A stretch of DNA of 33,670 nucleotides from CAZJAH01 sp964544155 (lineage in GTDB: Bacteria; Bacteroidota; Ignavibacteria; Kapaibacteriales; UBA2268): contig CAZJAH010000032.1 in assembly GCA_964544155.1 (NCBI GenBank), positions 1 through 33,670 on the forward strand, written 5' to 3'. Position numbers and translations under genes: made by a program. Below, in pieces: positions 23,302 to 31,095 of this stretch. The notes beneath the pieces are model-generated. The model saw nothing but the letters and a program-made list of their open reading frames with translations, did no database searches and was not told the DNA's origin. Position 1 is the first letter of the stretch. Each line of letters starts with the position of its first letter.

Positions 23302-24630
23302 ATGAATTTAGTAGCGATTGTAGGCCGGCCGAATGTTGGCAAATCAACATTATTCAACAGGCTTATAGGCAGCAGGAATGCTATTGTGGAATCAGAGCCG
23401 GGGGTAACCCGCGACAGAATTTACGGCGAATGTGAATGGAATGGCAAAAGGTTTATAGTTGTGGATACTGGCGGATTTATTCCCGGCAGCGAAGATAAAA
23501 TGGAAAGGGCAATACGCGAGCAGGCCATGATAGCCATCGAGGAGGCTGACTCCATAGTGTTTGTTTGTGACGGACGCGACGGTGTTACATCATTCGACCA
23601 GGATATAGCTAAGATACTGAGGCCTTCGGATAAGCATATTACTTTGGTAGTGAATAAATGCGATAATACAAAGCAGGAATCATATTCTTATGAGTTTTAC
23701 AGCCTGGGACTGGGCGAACCTTTTCCGATTTCAGCTATGAGCGGGCATAACACCGGCGACATGATGGATCAGATAGTCGATCCTCTGGAATCAACAGGCG
23801 GGGAAGAGGAAGATGAAAGGCTGAAAATCGCATTTCTGGGAAGGCCGAATGCCGGCAAATCCAGCCTGACAAATGCCCTTCTAGGCCGTGAAAGGTCTAT
23901 CGTAACTGATATACCGGGAACTACACGTGATGCCATTGACAGCGTGTTTAATTATCAGGGAGAAGAAATTGTTCTTATTGATACTGCCGGGCTTAGAAAA
24001 AGGCGCAGAATTAAAGAGAACATAGAAATGTACAGCATGCTCCGCACTGGCCGGGCAATCGAAAGATGCGATATCGGTATTGTGCTGGTTGATGCCGAGC
24101 GCGGTATGGAAGACCAGGATAAGAAAATTCTCAATATGGTGAACGAACACCGTAAGGGGCTGATTATAGCCGTTAATAAATGGGATCTTATAGAAAAGGA
24201 CAGTAATACCGCGAAAGAATGGCGCGACAAAATAACTGAAGACATCCCCACATTTGATTACGCGCCGGTTGTTTTTATCTCGGCGCTCACTAAGCAAAGG
24301 ATAACAAGGCTGATTGATATGGCTAAGGAGATAAAGAATAAAAGGAATGTCAGAATTAAGACCTCTGCCCTGAATGACACTCTGCTGCCTTTATTAGAAA
24401 GAAAGCCGCCACCTGCCGTCAGAGGCCAGGACTTAAGGATAAATTATATTACTCAGGTTGGAACGGAACCTCCCGTTTTTGCTTTTTTCTGCAATCAGCC
24501 AAAACTGCTGCCGGATTCGTACAAAAGGTTTATGGAACGCACTTTGAGAGCGAATTTCGACTTCGAGGGTACTCCCATATCATTTATTTTCCGGCGCAAA
24601 AATGTAAACTGGGAAGAAAGAGAAAAATAA
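23302..24630 (+). CDS. der: GTPase Der (EngA), ribosome assembly
   Basis: Der is an essential double-GTPase needed for 50S ribosomal subunit assembly. The 442-residue protein has two complete G domains and a C-terminal KH-like domain. G domain 1 has GRPNVGKS (8-15), DTGG and NKCD (118-121). G domain 2 has GRPNAGKS (180-187), DTAG and NKWD. The KH-like region (about 355-435) ends with the characteristic GTPISFIFRRKN. A weak GAG-type ribosome site precedes the ATG. It stands alone between the gatDE terminator and a convergent permease gene. Confidence 0.97.
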   Translation: MNLVAIVGRPNVGKSTLFNRLIGSRNAIVESEPGVTRDRIYGECEWNGKRFIVVDTGGFIPGSEDKMERAIREQAMIAIEEADSIVFVCDGRDGVTSFDQDIAKILRPSDKHITLVVNKCDNTKQESYSYEFYSLGLGEPFPISAMSGHNTGDMMDQIVDPLESTGGEEEDERLKIAFLGRPNAGKSSLTNALLGRERSIVTDIPGTTRDAIDSVFNYQGEEIVLIDTAGLRKRRRIKENIEMYSMLRTGRAIERCDIGIVLVDAERGMEDQDKKILNMVNEHRKGLIIAVNKWDLIEKDSNTAKEWRDKITEDIPTFDYAPVVFISALTKQRITRLIDMAKEIKNKRNVRIKTSALNDTLLPLLERKPPPAVRGQDLRINYITQVGTEPPVFAFFCNQPKLLPDSYKRFMERTLRANFDFEGTPISFIFRRKNVNWEEREK

Positions 24631-24649
24631 TACAAAATTTCATTGAATG

Positions 24650-24670
24650 AATGCCCGTTCACCGGGCATT
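24650..24670. terminator. Hairpin between convergent der and permease genes
   Basis: AATGCCCG / CGGGCATT is a perfect 8-bp stem with loop TTCAC, located in the short space between two convergent stop codons. T-runs on either side are weak, so a bidirectional terminator is likely but not certain. Confidence 0.5.
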
Positions 24671-25491
24671 TACTCTTTAATGGCTCCGGCTGTAAGGCCG
24701 CGTATAACCTGTCTCTGGAATATGATAAAGATCAGCAGTACCGGTATTGCCGAAATTCCCGCTCCGGCCATTAAATGGCCCCAATCTATGGACTGCTTGC
24801 CAAGATAAAAAGCCAGGCCTACGGGAAGAGTCCTGAAAGTTTCGTCATTTGTGAATAAAAACGGAAACAGGAAAGAATTCCAGTTATTCAGGAAGGTGTA
24901 TATGGCAAGTACTGTAAGGACAGGCTTTGCCAAAGGCATAACTATCCTGAAAATAATGTACCACTCCCCCGCTCCGTCTATCCGGGCGGCATCCTCTATA
25001 TCGCCGGGCAAACGGATTATGTACTGCCTGACCAGAAATATCCCGAATGGAGTAACAAGCCAGGGAATAATCAGGGCATAATAGGTATTTATCCAGCCGA
25101 ATTCAACCATAAGCCTGTACAGCGGGATCATAATCACATGTGGCGGAATGATAAGCACGCCCAGTATCGTTGCATAGAATATCTTCTTGCCCGTGAAATC
25201 TTTGCGTGCCAGAGCGTAGCCGGTAAGAAGGCAGAACAAAACGTTCCCCGCAGTTACGGCTGCGGCTACAAGCAGCGAATTAATGAAGTAAATTCCAAAA
25301 GCATCTGACTGAAGTGCATCTGAATAATTGCTCAGGGTAAATGCAGAACCTATCAGTTCAATTATATTAGTGTAACTTTCGGGGTAGCTTTTAACTGAAA
25401 GAAGAAGCATCCAGATCATTGGGAACACCATACCCGCGGCGGTTATCAGCAGGATAGCATAAATGAGCCATTTCATCAGACGCTGCCGCAA
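24670..25491 (-). CDS. Carbohydrate ABC transporter permease (MalG family)
   Basis: The 273-residue inner-membrane protein is a type-I importer permease of the carbohydrate uptake 1 class. It shows six hydrophobic segments and the cytoplasmic EAA loop EDAARIDGAGEWYIIFRIVMPLAKP that docks with the ATPase. MalG-like features include GYALARKDFTGK, WLVTPFGIFLVRQY and a C-terminal QRQVIRGLTAGAIKE, the usual MalG ending. The TTG start at 25491 has AAAGGA about 9 nt upstream, only 3 nt after the dacB stop; an in-frame ATG lies at 25473. No MalF partner, binding protein or ATPase gene is in this window, which is unusual since these genes normally cluster. The substrate is unknown. Confidence 0.88.
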   Translation of the reverse strand: MRQRLMKWLIYAILLITAAGMVFPMIWMLLLSVKSYPESYTNIIELIGSAFTLSNYSDALQSDAFGIYFINSLLVAAAVTAGNVLFCLLTGYALARKDFTGKKIFYATILGVLIIPPHVIMIPLYRLMVEFGWINTYYALIIPWLVTPFGIFLVRQYIIRLPGDIEDAARIDGAGEWYIIFRIVMPLAKPVLTVLAIYTFLNNWNSFLFPFLFTNDETFRTLPVGLAFYLGKQSIDWGHLMAGAGISAIPVLLIFIIFQRQVIRGLTAGAIKE

Positions 25492-25494
25492 TCG

Positions 25495-27204
25495 CTACTT
25501 TCCTTTTGGTATAAAGAAAAAATCAGATAATAAAATGCCTAGTTGATCTTCAATTTTTTTATAGTGACTTACGTAATTACCGTTAAAAAGAAAGGCGTAA
25601 GCCAGCTTTTCTCCGTCAGCGGTAGTGACATAACCGGTTAAAGCGCTTACATTACGCAGGGTACCGGTTTTGCCGCGAAGATTATTCTCAGCGTTGCTGT
25701 TTTTCATGCGTTTCTCAAGCGTACCGTTTACTCCTGCTTTTGAGAGTGTGGAATCATATTCGGCCGCGAACCTCGAATCATAGGCTTCTTCCAGCAGCCT
25801 TATAAGAGTTTCGGCTGTGAGCAGATTTCTGCGTGAAAGTCCCGAACCGTCATTTAAAGCGCAGCCTTTGTATGGAATATTCAGCTCTTCCATCACTTCG
25901 CGGTGAACGTTACGGCTGCCATTCCAATTGTCAAGGCTGTCGTTGTACGAGCCGTTGAGCTTGAACATATGCTCGGCAATAAAGTTATCACTATTTTGAT
26001 TCATTAGGTAAGCCAGGTCCATTAATGGCCTGGAAAATTCAGCTATTTTATAAGTTTTATTATTGACTTCTACAGTATCCGGATCAAGGGGATCAACCAA
26101 TCCGCCTGCAACTGTTATCCCTCCGGCTTCGAGCCTTTCTTTAAAAGCTCCGCCTGCGGCAAGTTCAGGCCTTTTTATGTGATAACGATATGAAAACCTC
26201 CGCCTAGGAGTTAGATAACCGCTAACAGTGAAATGCTGTTTACCGTTTTCGAGCATTTTAGAGGATATTCTAATACTCCTGATCATGGCGTAAGCCAGAT
26301 CTTCCGTCTGAGCGTAAGCATTTATGTGCATATCTCCGACTGTTGCAGGGCCACCAAAGGAATTCAGCCCGTAATCAAATTCTAAATCATGATCTATTGA
26401 TGATTTTCCTTTGTAGCCGCGTACTTTGGCTGTGATCCACCTGCTGAAAGATTCAGAATTGGGAATAAGCTGCACATCAACATACAACCCTGCCCTGCTG
26501 CCTGAACTGACTAATACGGTTACGGTGTTTTTCTCGATACCGAGAGCAGTAATAGGCGGCATAGCCTGTACCTCGTCGAAATCGCCGCTATATTTAAAGC
26601 GGTTGGATTTGCCGTCGAAAAATCTTCCGTCGCAGATAATGCTGCCTGTAATCTTACTGATGCCGGCTTCCCTGACCATATCGGCCAGCTGATCCAGATC
26701 TTCTAAGCTCAGAAGGCAGTCTCCGTGCCCTACCAGGTAGATATTGCCTTTAAGCACGGAATCGGCGCCCGGGAGGTTTTCCGCCCAAACTTCTGTGGTA
26801 ACCTGATGATCCTTACCGAGCCTGTGGATGGCTGAAAATGATGTAAGAAGTTTTGTAGCCGAGGCAGGAGTCATCGGTTTATTATTGTTTTTAGTATAGT
26901 AGTACTGCCTTCTGTCAAGTGAATATACTGCAATTGCGCATTTCGAAAGCTTAATATATCTGTCGTTCAGTATTCTGTCTATATTCGCTTCCAGCTCCAT
27001 TAAAGAACTGCTGCTATTAGCTTCTTCGTAACCGGGAAGGAATGTTTCCCTGAGCACCTGTTCATAGTCGATTTCCAGCTGAGGGTCTATCGTATCGTGT
27101 TTGGCAGGCTTACCCTTTATACCGGGAAGTTCACTCTGTCCTGATGCCGGGGCAACACAATAAATAAAAAGGACAAATATCAGAATATATCTTAAAACGG
27201 GCAT
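25495..27204 (-). CDS. dacB: D-alanyl-D-alanine carboxypeptidase/endopeptidase (PBP4, S13 family)
   Basis: This periplasmic serine enzyme trims terminal D-Ala from peptidoglycan stem peptides and cuts cross-links. The 569-residue protein has a signal peptide (about 1-22, ending ASGQ) and the three penicillin-binding motifs: Ser115-x-x-Lys118 (ASATK), Ser405-Asp-Asn, and Lys512-Thr-Gly. The long insertion between the first two motifs (about 290 residues) is typical of class C low-molecular-mass PBP4. It follows miaA after 96 nt; the permease gene follows only 3 nt after its stop and may be read from the same transcript. No missing catalytic residue is seen. Confidence 0.95.
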   Translation of the reverse strand: MPVLRYILIFVLFIYCVAPASGQSELPGIKGKPAKHDTIDPQLEIDYEQVLRETFLPGYEEANSSSSLMELEANIDRILNDRYIKLSKCAIAVYSLDRRQYYYTKNNNKPMTPASATKLLTSFSAIHRLGKDHQVTTEVWAENLPGADSVLKGNIYLVGHGDCLLSLEDLDQLADMVREAGISKITGSIICDGRFFDGKSNRFKYSGDFDEVQAMPPITALGIEKNTVTVLVSSGSRAGLYVDVQLIPNSESFSRWITAKVRGYKGKSSIDHDLEFDYGLNSFGGPATVGDMHINAYAQTEDLAYAMIRSIRISSKMLENGKQHFTVSGYLTPRRRFSYRYHIKRPELAAGGAFKERLEAGGITVAGGLVDPLDPDTVEVNNKTYKIAEFSRPLMDLAYLMNQNSDNFIAEHMFKLNGSYNDSLDNWNGSRNVHREVMEELNIPYKGCALNDGSGLSRRNLLTAETLIRLLEEAYDSRFAAEYDSTLSKAGVNGTLEKRMKNSNAENNLRGKTGTLRNVSALTGYVTTADGEKLAYAFLFNGNYVSHYKKIEDQLGILLSDFFFIPKGK

Positions 27205-27300
27205 AATTTTTCTTAACTAAAAATTTTACTTTATACTGCTTAAATGAAAATTTACTTAAACTGATTGTTAAATTAGTGAAATATCTGTTTTTTAAAAAAC

Positions 27301-28230
27301 TTAATTAAAATCTTTAATCAATTTCAGTGCTGCGTTTTCAGCTTTTTTCATTTCAGGCGGCAGCCAGTTCATATCTGCATATTTTCTAAACCAGGTCAGC
27401 TGCCTCTTGGCGTACCTTCTTGTATTACGTTTGATCAGCCTGAGCGCTTCTTCTTCGGATATTTCATTTTTAAGCCGGGATATCACCTCTTTATAGCCGA
27501 CAGTGTTTAGTGAATTTAGCGCAGGGGAATATCCCATTTCCAGCACTCTCTTAGTTTCCCCGATTATACCTTCCTGCCACATTTTATCAACTCTTAGATT
27601 TATCCTTTCATAGAGGTCATCCCTTTCAAAGTTTAACCCTATATACAATGGCTTTAAATTCCGCTTTCGGCGGGAGCTTTCGTGAGCTTCGGATATTGGC
27701 TCATTATTAATAATATAATATTCCAAAGCTCTTAGTATCCTGCGCGGATTTTTATCTTCGAATAAAATTGCCGATTTGGGATCAATTCCCTCTAATTCTG
27801 TGTACATGGCGTCAATTCCTTCATTCGCGAGGCGTTCTTCAAGCATTTTTCTAATCTCCGGGCAGGGTGGCCCGCTTTCATCGAAAAGGCCCTCGCACAG
27901 CGCTTTGATATAAAGGCCTGAACCGCCTACAACTACGGGTAGCTTTCCTGTTTCTTTAATTTTTATGAAAGAATTATAAGCTTCCTCGCCGAATCGGCCT
28001 GCGCTATAGTTTTCATCGGGATCGAGTATATCGATAAAATGATGTTTAACAGCAGAAAGTTCCTCTTCAGTGGGTTTTGCCGTACCGATATCCAGGTATC
28101 TGTATATCTGCCTGGAGTCAGCGGAAATTACCTCAATATCCATATGGCCGGCCAGAGAAACTGCAAGGGAAGTCTTACCGGAGGCGGTGGGGCCGGTGAT
28201 TACAATGATCTTGTCTTCATTTAAGCTCAT
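27301..28230 (-). CDS. miaA: tRNA dimethylallyltransferase
   Basis: MiaA transfers a dimethylallyl group to N6 of A37 in tRNAs that read UNN codons, which stabilises codon-anticodon pairing. The 309-residue protein has the P-loop GPTASGKTS (13-21), DSRQIYRYLDIGTAKP, HHFIDILDP, GGSGLYIKAL, and the C-terminal NTRRYAKRQLTWFRK that binds tRNA. Length and motifs are normal. Its ATG overlaps the pcm stop in an ATGA arrangement, so pcm-miaA are translationally coupled. Confidence 0.97.
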   Translation of the reverse strand: MSLNEDKIIVITGPTASGKTSLAVSLAGHMDIEVISADSRQIYRYLDIGTAKPTEEELSAVKHHFIDILDPDENYSAGRFGEEAYNSFIKIKETGKLPVVVGGSGLYIKALCEGLFDESGPPCPEIRKMLEERLANEGIDAMYTELEGIDPKSAILFEDKNPRRILRALEYYIINNEPISEAHESSRRKRNLKPLYIGLNFERDDLYERINLRVDKMWQEGIIGETKRVLEMGYSPALNSLNTVGYKEVISRLKNEISEEEALRLIKRNTRRYAKRQLTWFRKYADMNWLPPEMKKAENAALKLIKDFN

Positions 28231-28892
28231 CCGCTGTTGCCGTCCCAGCCTGCTTTTCCTATTAATGGAACGAATTTGAAACGGTCTTTTTTCCGGATTT
28301 CGAAATCGTTTTCGTCAATCCTGATAATTACATACATGATCTGTGATTCAAGAGTACCTACCGGTGCGACAATCCTTCCGCCAATTTTTAGCTGGCCGTA
28401 AAGGTTCTCAGGCAATTTAGGAGCTGCGGCAGTGATAATAATGCCGTCATAAGGAGCATGCTCGGGCCATCCAAGAGTACCGTCGCCGTGTTTGGTATGT
28501 ATATTAATTCCCAGTTTATCGAACATTTCGTTAGCGCTATTATGCAGCTCTTCAATTCTTTCAATGGAATATACTTCCGCACCGGCGGCGTTGAGTATAG
28601 CTGCCTGGTAGCCGCTTCCTGTACCGATTTCCAACACTTTATCGCCGGGGCTTATCCTTAGAAGCTGAGTCATGTAGGCAACTGTAAACGGCTGTGAAAT
28701 TGTTTGCTTGGCGCTTATGGGCAGGGCGCTGTCTTCGTAAGCCCTGTCAATGAATTCATTAGAGATGAATTTCTCGCGCGGTACTTTCGCGAATGCGTTC
28801 AATACATTATTGTCAGTGATTCCCTTATTACGCAGCCCGTTAAGCAGGCCGGCTTTCTGCTCTTGTAAATATCTGAATTTTTCGCTGTCCAT
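28227..28892 (-). CDS. pcm: Protein-L-isoaspartate O-methyltransferase
   Basis: Pcm methylates L-isoaspartyl residues formed by protein ageing, starting their repair to aspartate, with S-adenosyl-methionine as donor. The 221-residue product from ATG 28892 is of usual size. It shows VPREKF, SQPFTVAYMTQLL, the SAM motif VLEIGTGSGYQAA, and YDGIIITAAAPKLPENL. The start is chosen because AAAGGAAAATT precedes this ATG; a longer in-frame reading would run into the upstream cdaA end. It sits 19 nt behind cdaA and overlaps miaA by 4 nt. Confidence 0.95.
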   Translation of the reverse strand: MDSEKFRYLQEQKAGLLNGLRNKGITDNNVLNAFAKVPREKFISNEFIDRAYEDSALPISAKQTISQPFTVAYMTQLLRISPGDKVLEIGTGSGYQAAILNAAGAEVYSIERIEELHNSANEMFDKLGINIHTKHGDGTLGWPEHAPYDGIIITAAAPKLPENLYGQLKIGGRIVAPVGTLESQIMYVIIRIDENDFEIRKKDRFKFVPLIGKAGWDGNSG

Positions 28893-28911
28893 AATTTTCC
28901 TTTCAATTAAT

Positions 28912-29682
28912 TTAACCTTCCGCGAGTTTAGCACTTAATGTTGACGGCAATTGCTCTACCGGAATATTCAGCATAAGGTTCCCGCTTTCTGCAATTGATA
29001 TGCTGCCGGTTTCTTCCGAAACAATTAGCACAATCGTGTCTATCTGCTCAGACAGCCCCAAAGCTGCTCTATGCCTGGTTCCGAGGTTCCTGCCTCCCGA
29101 TTTTGTTATATTGGATAATGGCAGGATACACCTTGCAGCGACTATCATCTGCTCATCGACGATCACCGCGCCGTCATGCAGGGGCGATTTTGTGTTGAAT
29201 ATCGATAGAAGCAGCTCTTTAGATACTGTGGCCTGCAAAGGTATACCTGTATCTATCGTCATCTGCACATTCTGTGAGCGCGGGAATACTATCAATGCGC
29301 CAATATGCTTTTCCGACATTTCATGGACCGCATCTATGACTTCATCTATTGTTTCTGATATTTTGGACTTAACGAATATTCTGAATATGGGGCTTCGGGT
29401 TATCATCAGCAGGAGTTTTCTTAGCTCGGGCTGAAATAAAATGATGAACGCCAATAGCCATATATCGGAAATAGTCCTTAGTATCCAGTTGATCGACTTA
29501 AGGTTAACAGCTTCAGTAATAAAAGAAAGCCCTATTATTATCACAAGTCCGAATAAAATCTGAACCGCGACAGTATCCTTAAGGGCTCTGTATATCCAGT
29601 AAAAAAGTAAAGCGACTATAGCTATATCGAGAAGGTCGATCAGCGATATAGTCAAAAAGCCGATTTTAAAAAGGTCAAGCAT
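28912..29682 (-). CDS. cdaA: Membrane diadenylate cyclase CdaA
   Basis: CdaA makes cyclic di-AMP from two ATP, a second messenger controlling potassium, osmotic and cell-wall balance. The 256-residue protein has three N-terminal membrane helices (about 10-90), a short coiled segment, and the DAC domain with the active-site motifs DGA (170-172, HDGAVIV) and GTRHRAALG (201-209). It is therefore likely active. The regulator CdaR (YbbR domain) and glmM, its usual Firmicutes neighbours, are absent here; the neighbours are phoH (17 nt upstream) and pcm. The downstream c-di-AMP targets are not visible. Confidence 0.95.
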   Translation of the reverse strand: MLDLFKIGFLTISLIDLLDIAIVALLFYWIYRALKDTVAVQILFGLVIIIGLSFITEAVNLKSINWILRTISDIWLLAFIILFQPELRKLLLMITRSPIFRIFVKSKISETIDEVIDAVHEMSEKHIGALIVFPRSQNVQMTIDTGIPLQATVSKELLLSIFNTKSPLHDGAVIVDEQMIVAARCILPLSNITKSGGRNLGTRHRAALGLSEQIDTIVLIVSEETGSISIAESGNLMLNIPVEQLPSTLSAKLAEG

Positions 29683-29699
29683 TGCGTTTCATATAATCG

Positions 29700-30737
29700 T
29701 TAAGCCTTTGTGTCATTATCTTCCGGATTGCCCTTATCAGCGCCGGATTTTCCCCTGTGAGCTTTGTCGTGCTCTTTTTCGTCACGTTCATATGCTTTTA
29801 TTATTTCCGATACAAGTTTGTGTCTGACAACATCTTTATTTTCAAAATAAACAAATTCTATGCCTGAAATATTACTCAATATCGAACGCGCGTTCACCAA
29901 ACCCGATAGCTTTTTATTAAGCAGGTCTATCTGCGTAATATCACCTGTAATAATTGCTTTTGACCCGGCGCCAATCCTTGTCAGGAACATTTTCATCTGC
30001 GTAACAGTCGCGTTCTGTGCTTCATCCAGTATAATGAAAGCGTTATTCAGCGTGCGCCCTCTCATATATGCCAGGGGTGTGATCTCAATAGTCTGCTTTT
30101 CCATTAGAGTTTTCATTTTTTCGCCCGACAGCATGTGGTGCAGAGCATCCGTTAACGGCCTGAGGTAAGGATCAATCTTTTCCTTTAAATCACCCGGAAG
30201 AAAGCCCAGGGATTCACCGGCTTCCACTGCCGGCCTTGTGATTATTAGCCTGTTGACCTCATTGCTTCTCAGGTGAGCCAAAGCCATAGCTACAGCCAGA
30301 AAAGTTTTTCCGGTACCCGCTGGGCCAATTGAGAATACCAGGTCGTTTTCCGTAACTTTTTGGAAATACTCCCTTTGCTTAGGAGTTCGCGCCCTGATTA
30401 TATCTTTAACACCGTGGAAGATCACATCATCGGCCAGGCGTTTGCCGCCGGCGAAAGCTTCTTCTTTGTTCCGGTTTATGTCCACAAGGTCTATTACTGA
30501 TGATACGTCATTCAGTGAAAGGGTCCCGTTCCTTTTGAGCAGATACATCAATTCTTTAAAAATGACCTCGATTGTTCTAATCTCATCCGGAGCGCCCTTA
30601 ATTATTATTTTATCCCCCCTGACTATCAGCGCCGATTTAAAGCGGTTTTCAATCAGTTTGAGGTACTCGTCGTTAAATCCCAACAGAGCAGGCAGATCCG
30701 CTTCTTCAAGCCTGATTTTCTTTTCAACTATTTCCAT
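29700..30737 (-). CDS. PhoH-family ATPase (PhoH/PhoL)
   Basis: This cytosolic P-loop ATPase family is linked to RNA metabolism and ribosome maturation, commonly next to ybeY; no ybeY is seen here. The 345-residue protein has an N-terminal KH-like region (about 30-90, RGDKIIIKG), then Walker A GPAGTGKTFLA, ITRPAVEAGESLGFLPGDL, Walker B FIILDEAQN, and ITGDITQIDL. It ends in a charged low-complexity tail (KEHDKAHRGKSGADKG). It is the first gene of the phoH-cdaA-pcm-miaA run. The leader is AT-rich with a possible -7 box on the minus strand at 30797-30804. Confidence 0.92.
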   Translation of the reverse strand: MEIVEKKIRLEEADLPALLGFNDEYLKLIENRFKSALIVRGDKIIIKGAPDEIRTIEVIFKELMYLLKRNGTLSLNDVSSVIDLVDINRNKEEAFAGGKRLADDVIFHGVKDIIRARTPKQREYFQKVTENDLVFSIGPAGTGKTFLAVAMALAHLRSNEVNRLIITRPAVEAGESLGFLPGDLKEKIDPYLRPLTDALHHMLSGEKMKTLMEKQTIEITPLAYMRGRTLNNAFIILDEAQNATVTQMKMFLTRIGAGSKAIITGDITQIDLLNKKLSGLVNARSILSNISGIEFVYFENKDVVRHKLVSEIIKAYERDEKEHDKAHRGKSGADKGNPEDNDTKA

Positions 30738-30837
30738 TCAGTAAGGTATTTTTACCCCATAATTGAAATACATAATAATTACATAATTTAAAGACTCAAA
30801 ATTAAACATATTATTTGTGAAAAAACAGAACTGCCCT

Positions 30838-30882
30838 AAATGCCTTTCTATAAATAATTGAAATGCCTTTCTATAATAATTG
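30838..30882 (+). repeat. Tandem direct repeat, two copies of ~22 nt
   Basis: AAATGCCTTTCTATAAATAATTG (30838-30860) is followed directly by a copy that differs by one deleted A (30861-30882). It lies between divergent phoH and pruA and could be a duplicated protein-binding site or a replication slippage product. Confidence 0.85.
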
Positions 30883-31013
30883 AATAATTTTTCTCCCTTT
30901 TGTTTAGCATCGTATCTATAAAACTCTATGCTACAAAAAACATTCTGATTACATACCCGAATTAATTCTCTTTCATTAAAAAATACTAAGCAGGAAAATC
31001 GTTCTTAAGTTTG

Positions 31014-31021
31014 TATTTTTG
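31014..31021 (+). promoter_or_regulatory. Possible -7 box upstream of pruA
   Basis: TATTTTTG fits TAnnTTTG and would leave a leader of about 70 nt before pruA. The surrounding sequence is AT-rich, so a chance match is possible, and a -33 TTTG is not clear. Confidence 0.4.
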
Positions 31022-31095
31022 TAAGGTTTTAAAGGAATAATTCAAGGTTAAGTAAACATGACCTCGTTTTAATTTATATTTTAAATGGAGTGAAG

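Larger units (their letters stand above)
30738..31095. other. AT-rich divergent intergenic region (phoH / pruA)
   Basis: This 358-nt region is AT-rich and holds no supported gene. It contains TAATTTTG on the minus strand (30797-30804), a tandem 22-nt repeat (30838-30882) and TATTTTTG on the plus strand (31014-31021). No riboswitch fold or tRNA was recognised. Confidence 0.6.

Noticed and set aside
27287..27300. Palindrome GTTTTTTAAAAAAC right after the miaA stop
   Set aside because: Pure A/T symmetry in AT-rich DNA; too weak to call a terminator.
30797..30804. TAATTTTG on the minus strand as the phoH promoter
   Set aside because: It matches the -7 consensus, but the region is so AT-rich that a chance match is likely and no -33 element is seen; mentioned only within the intergenic entry.
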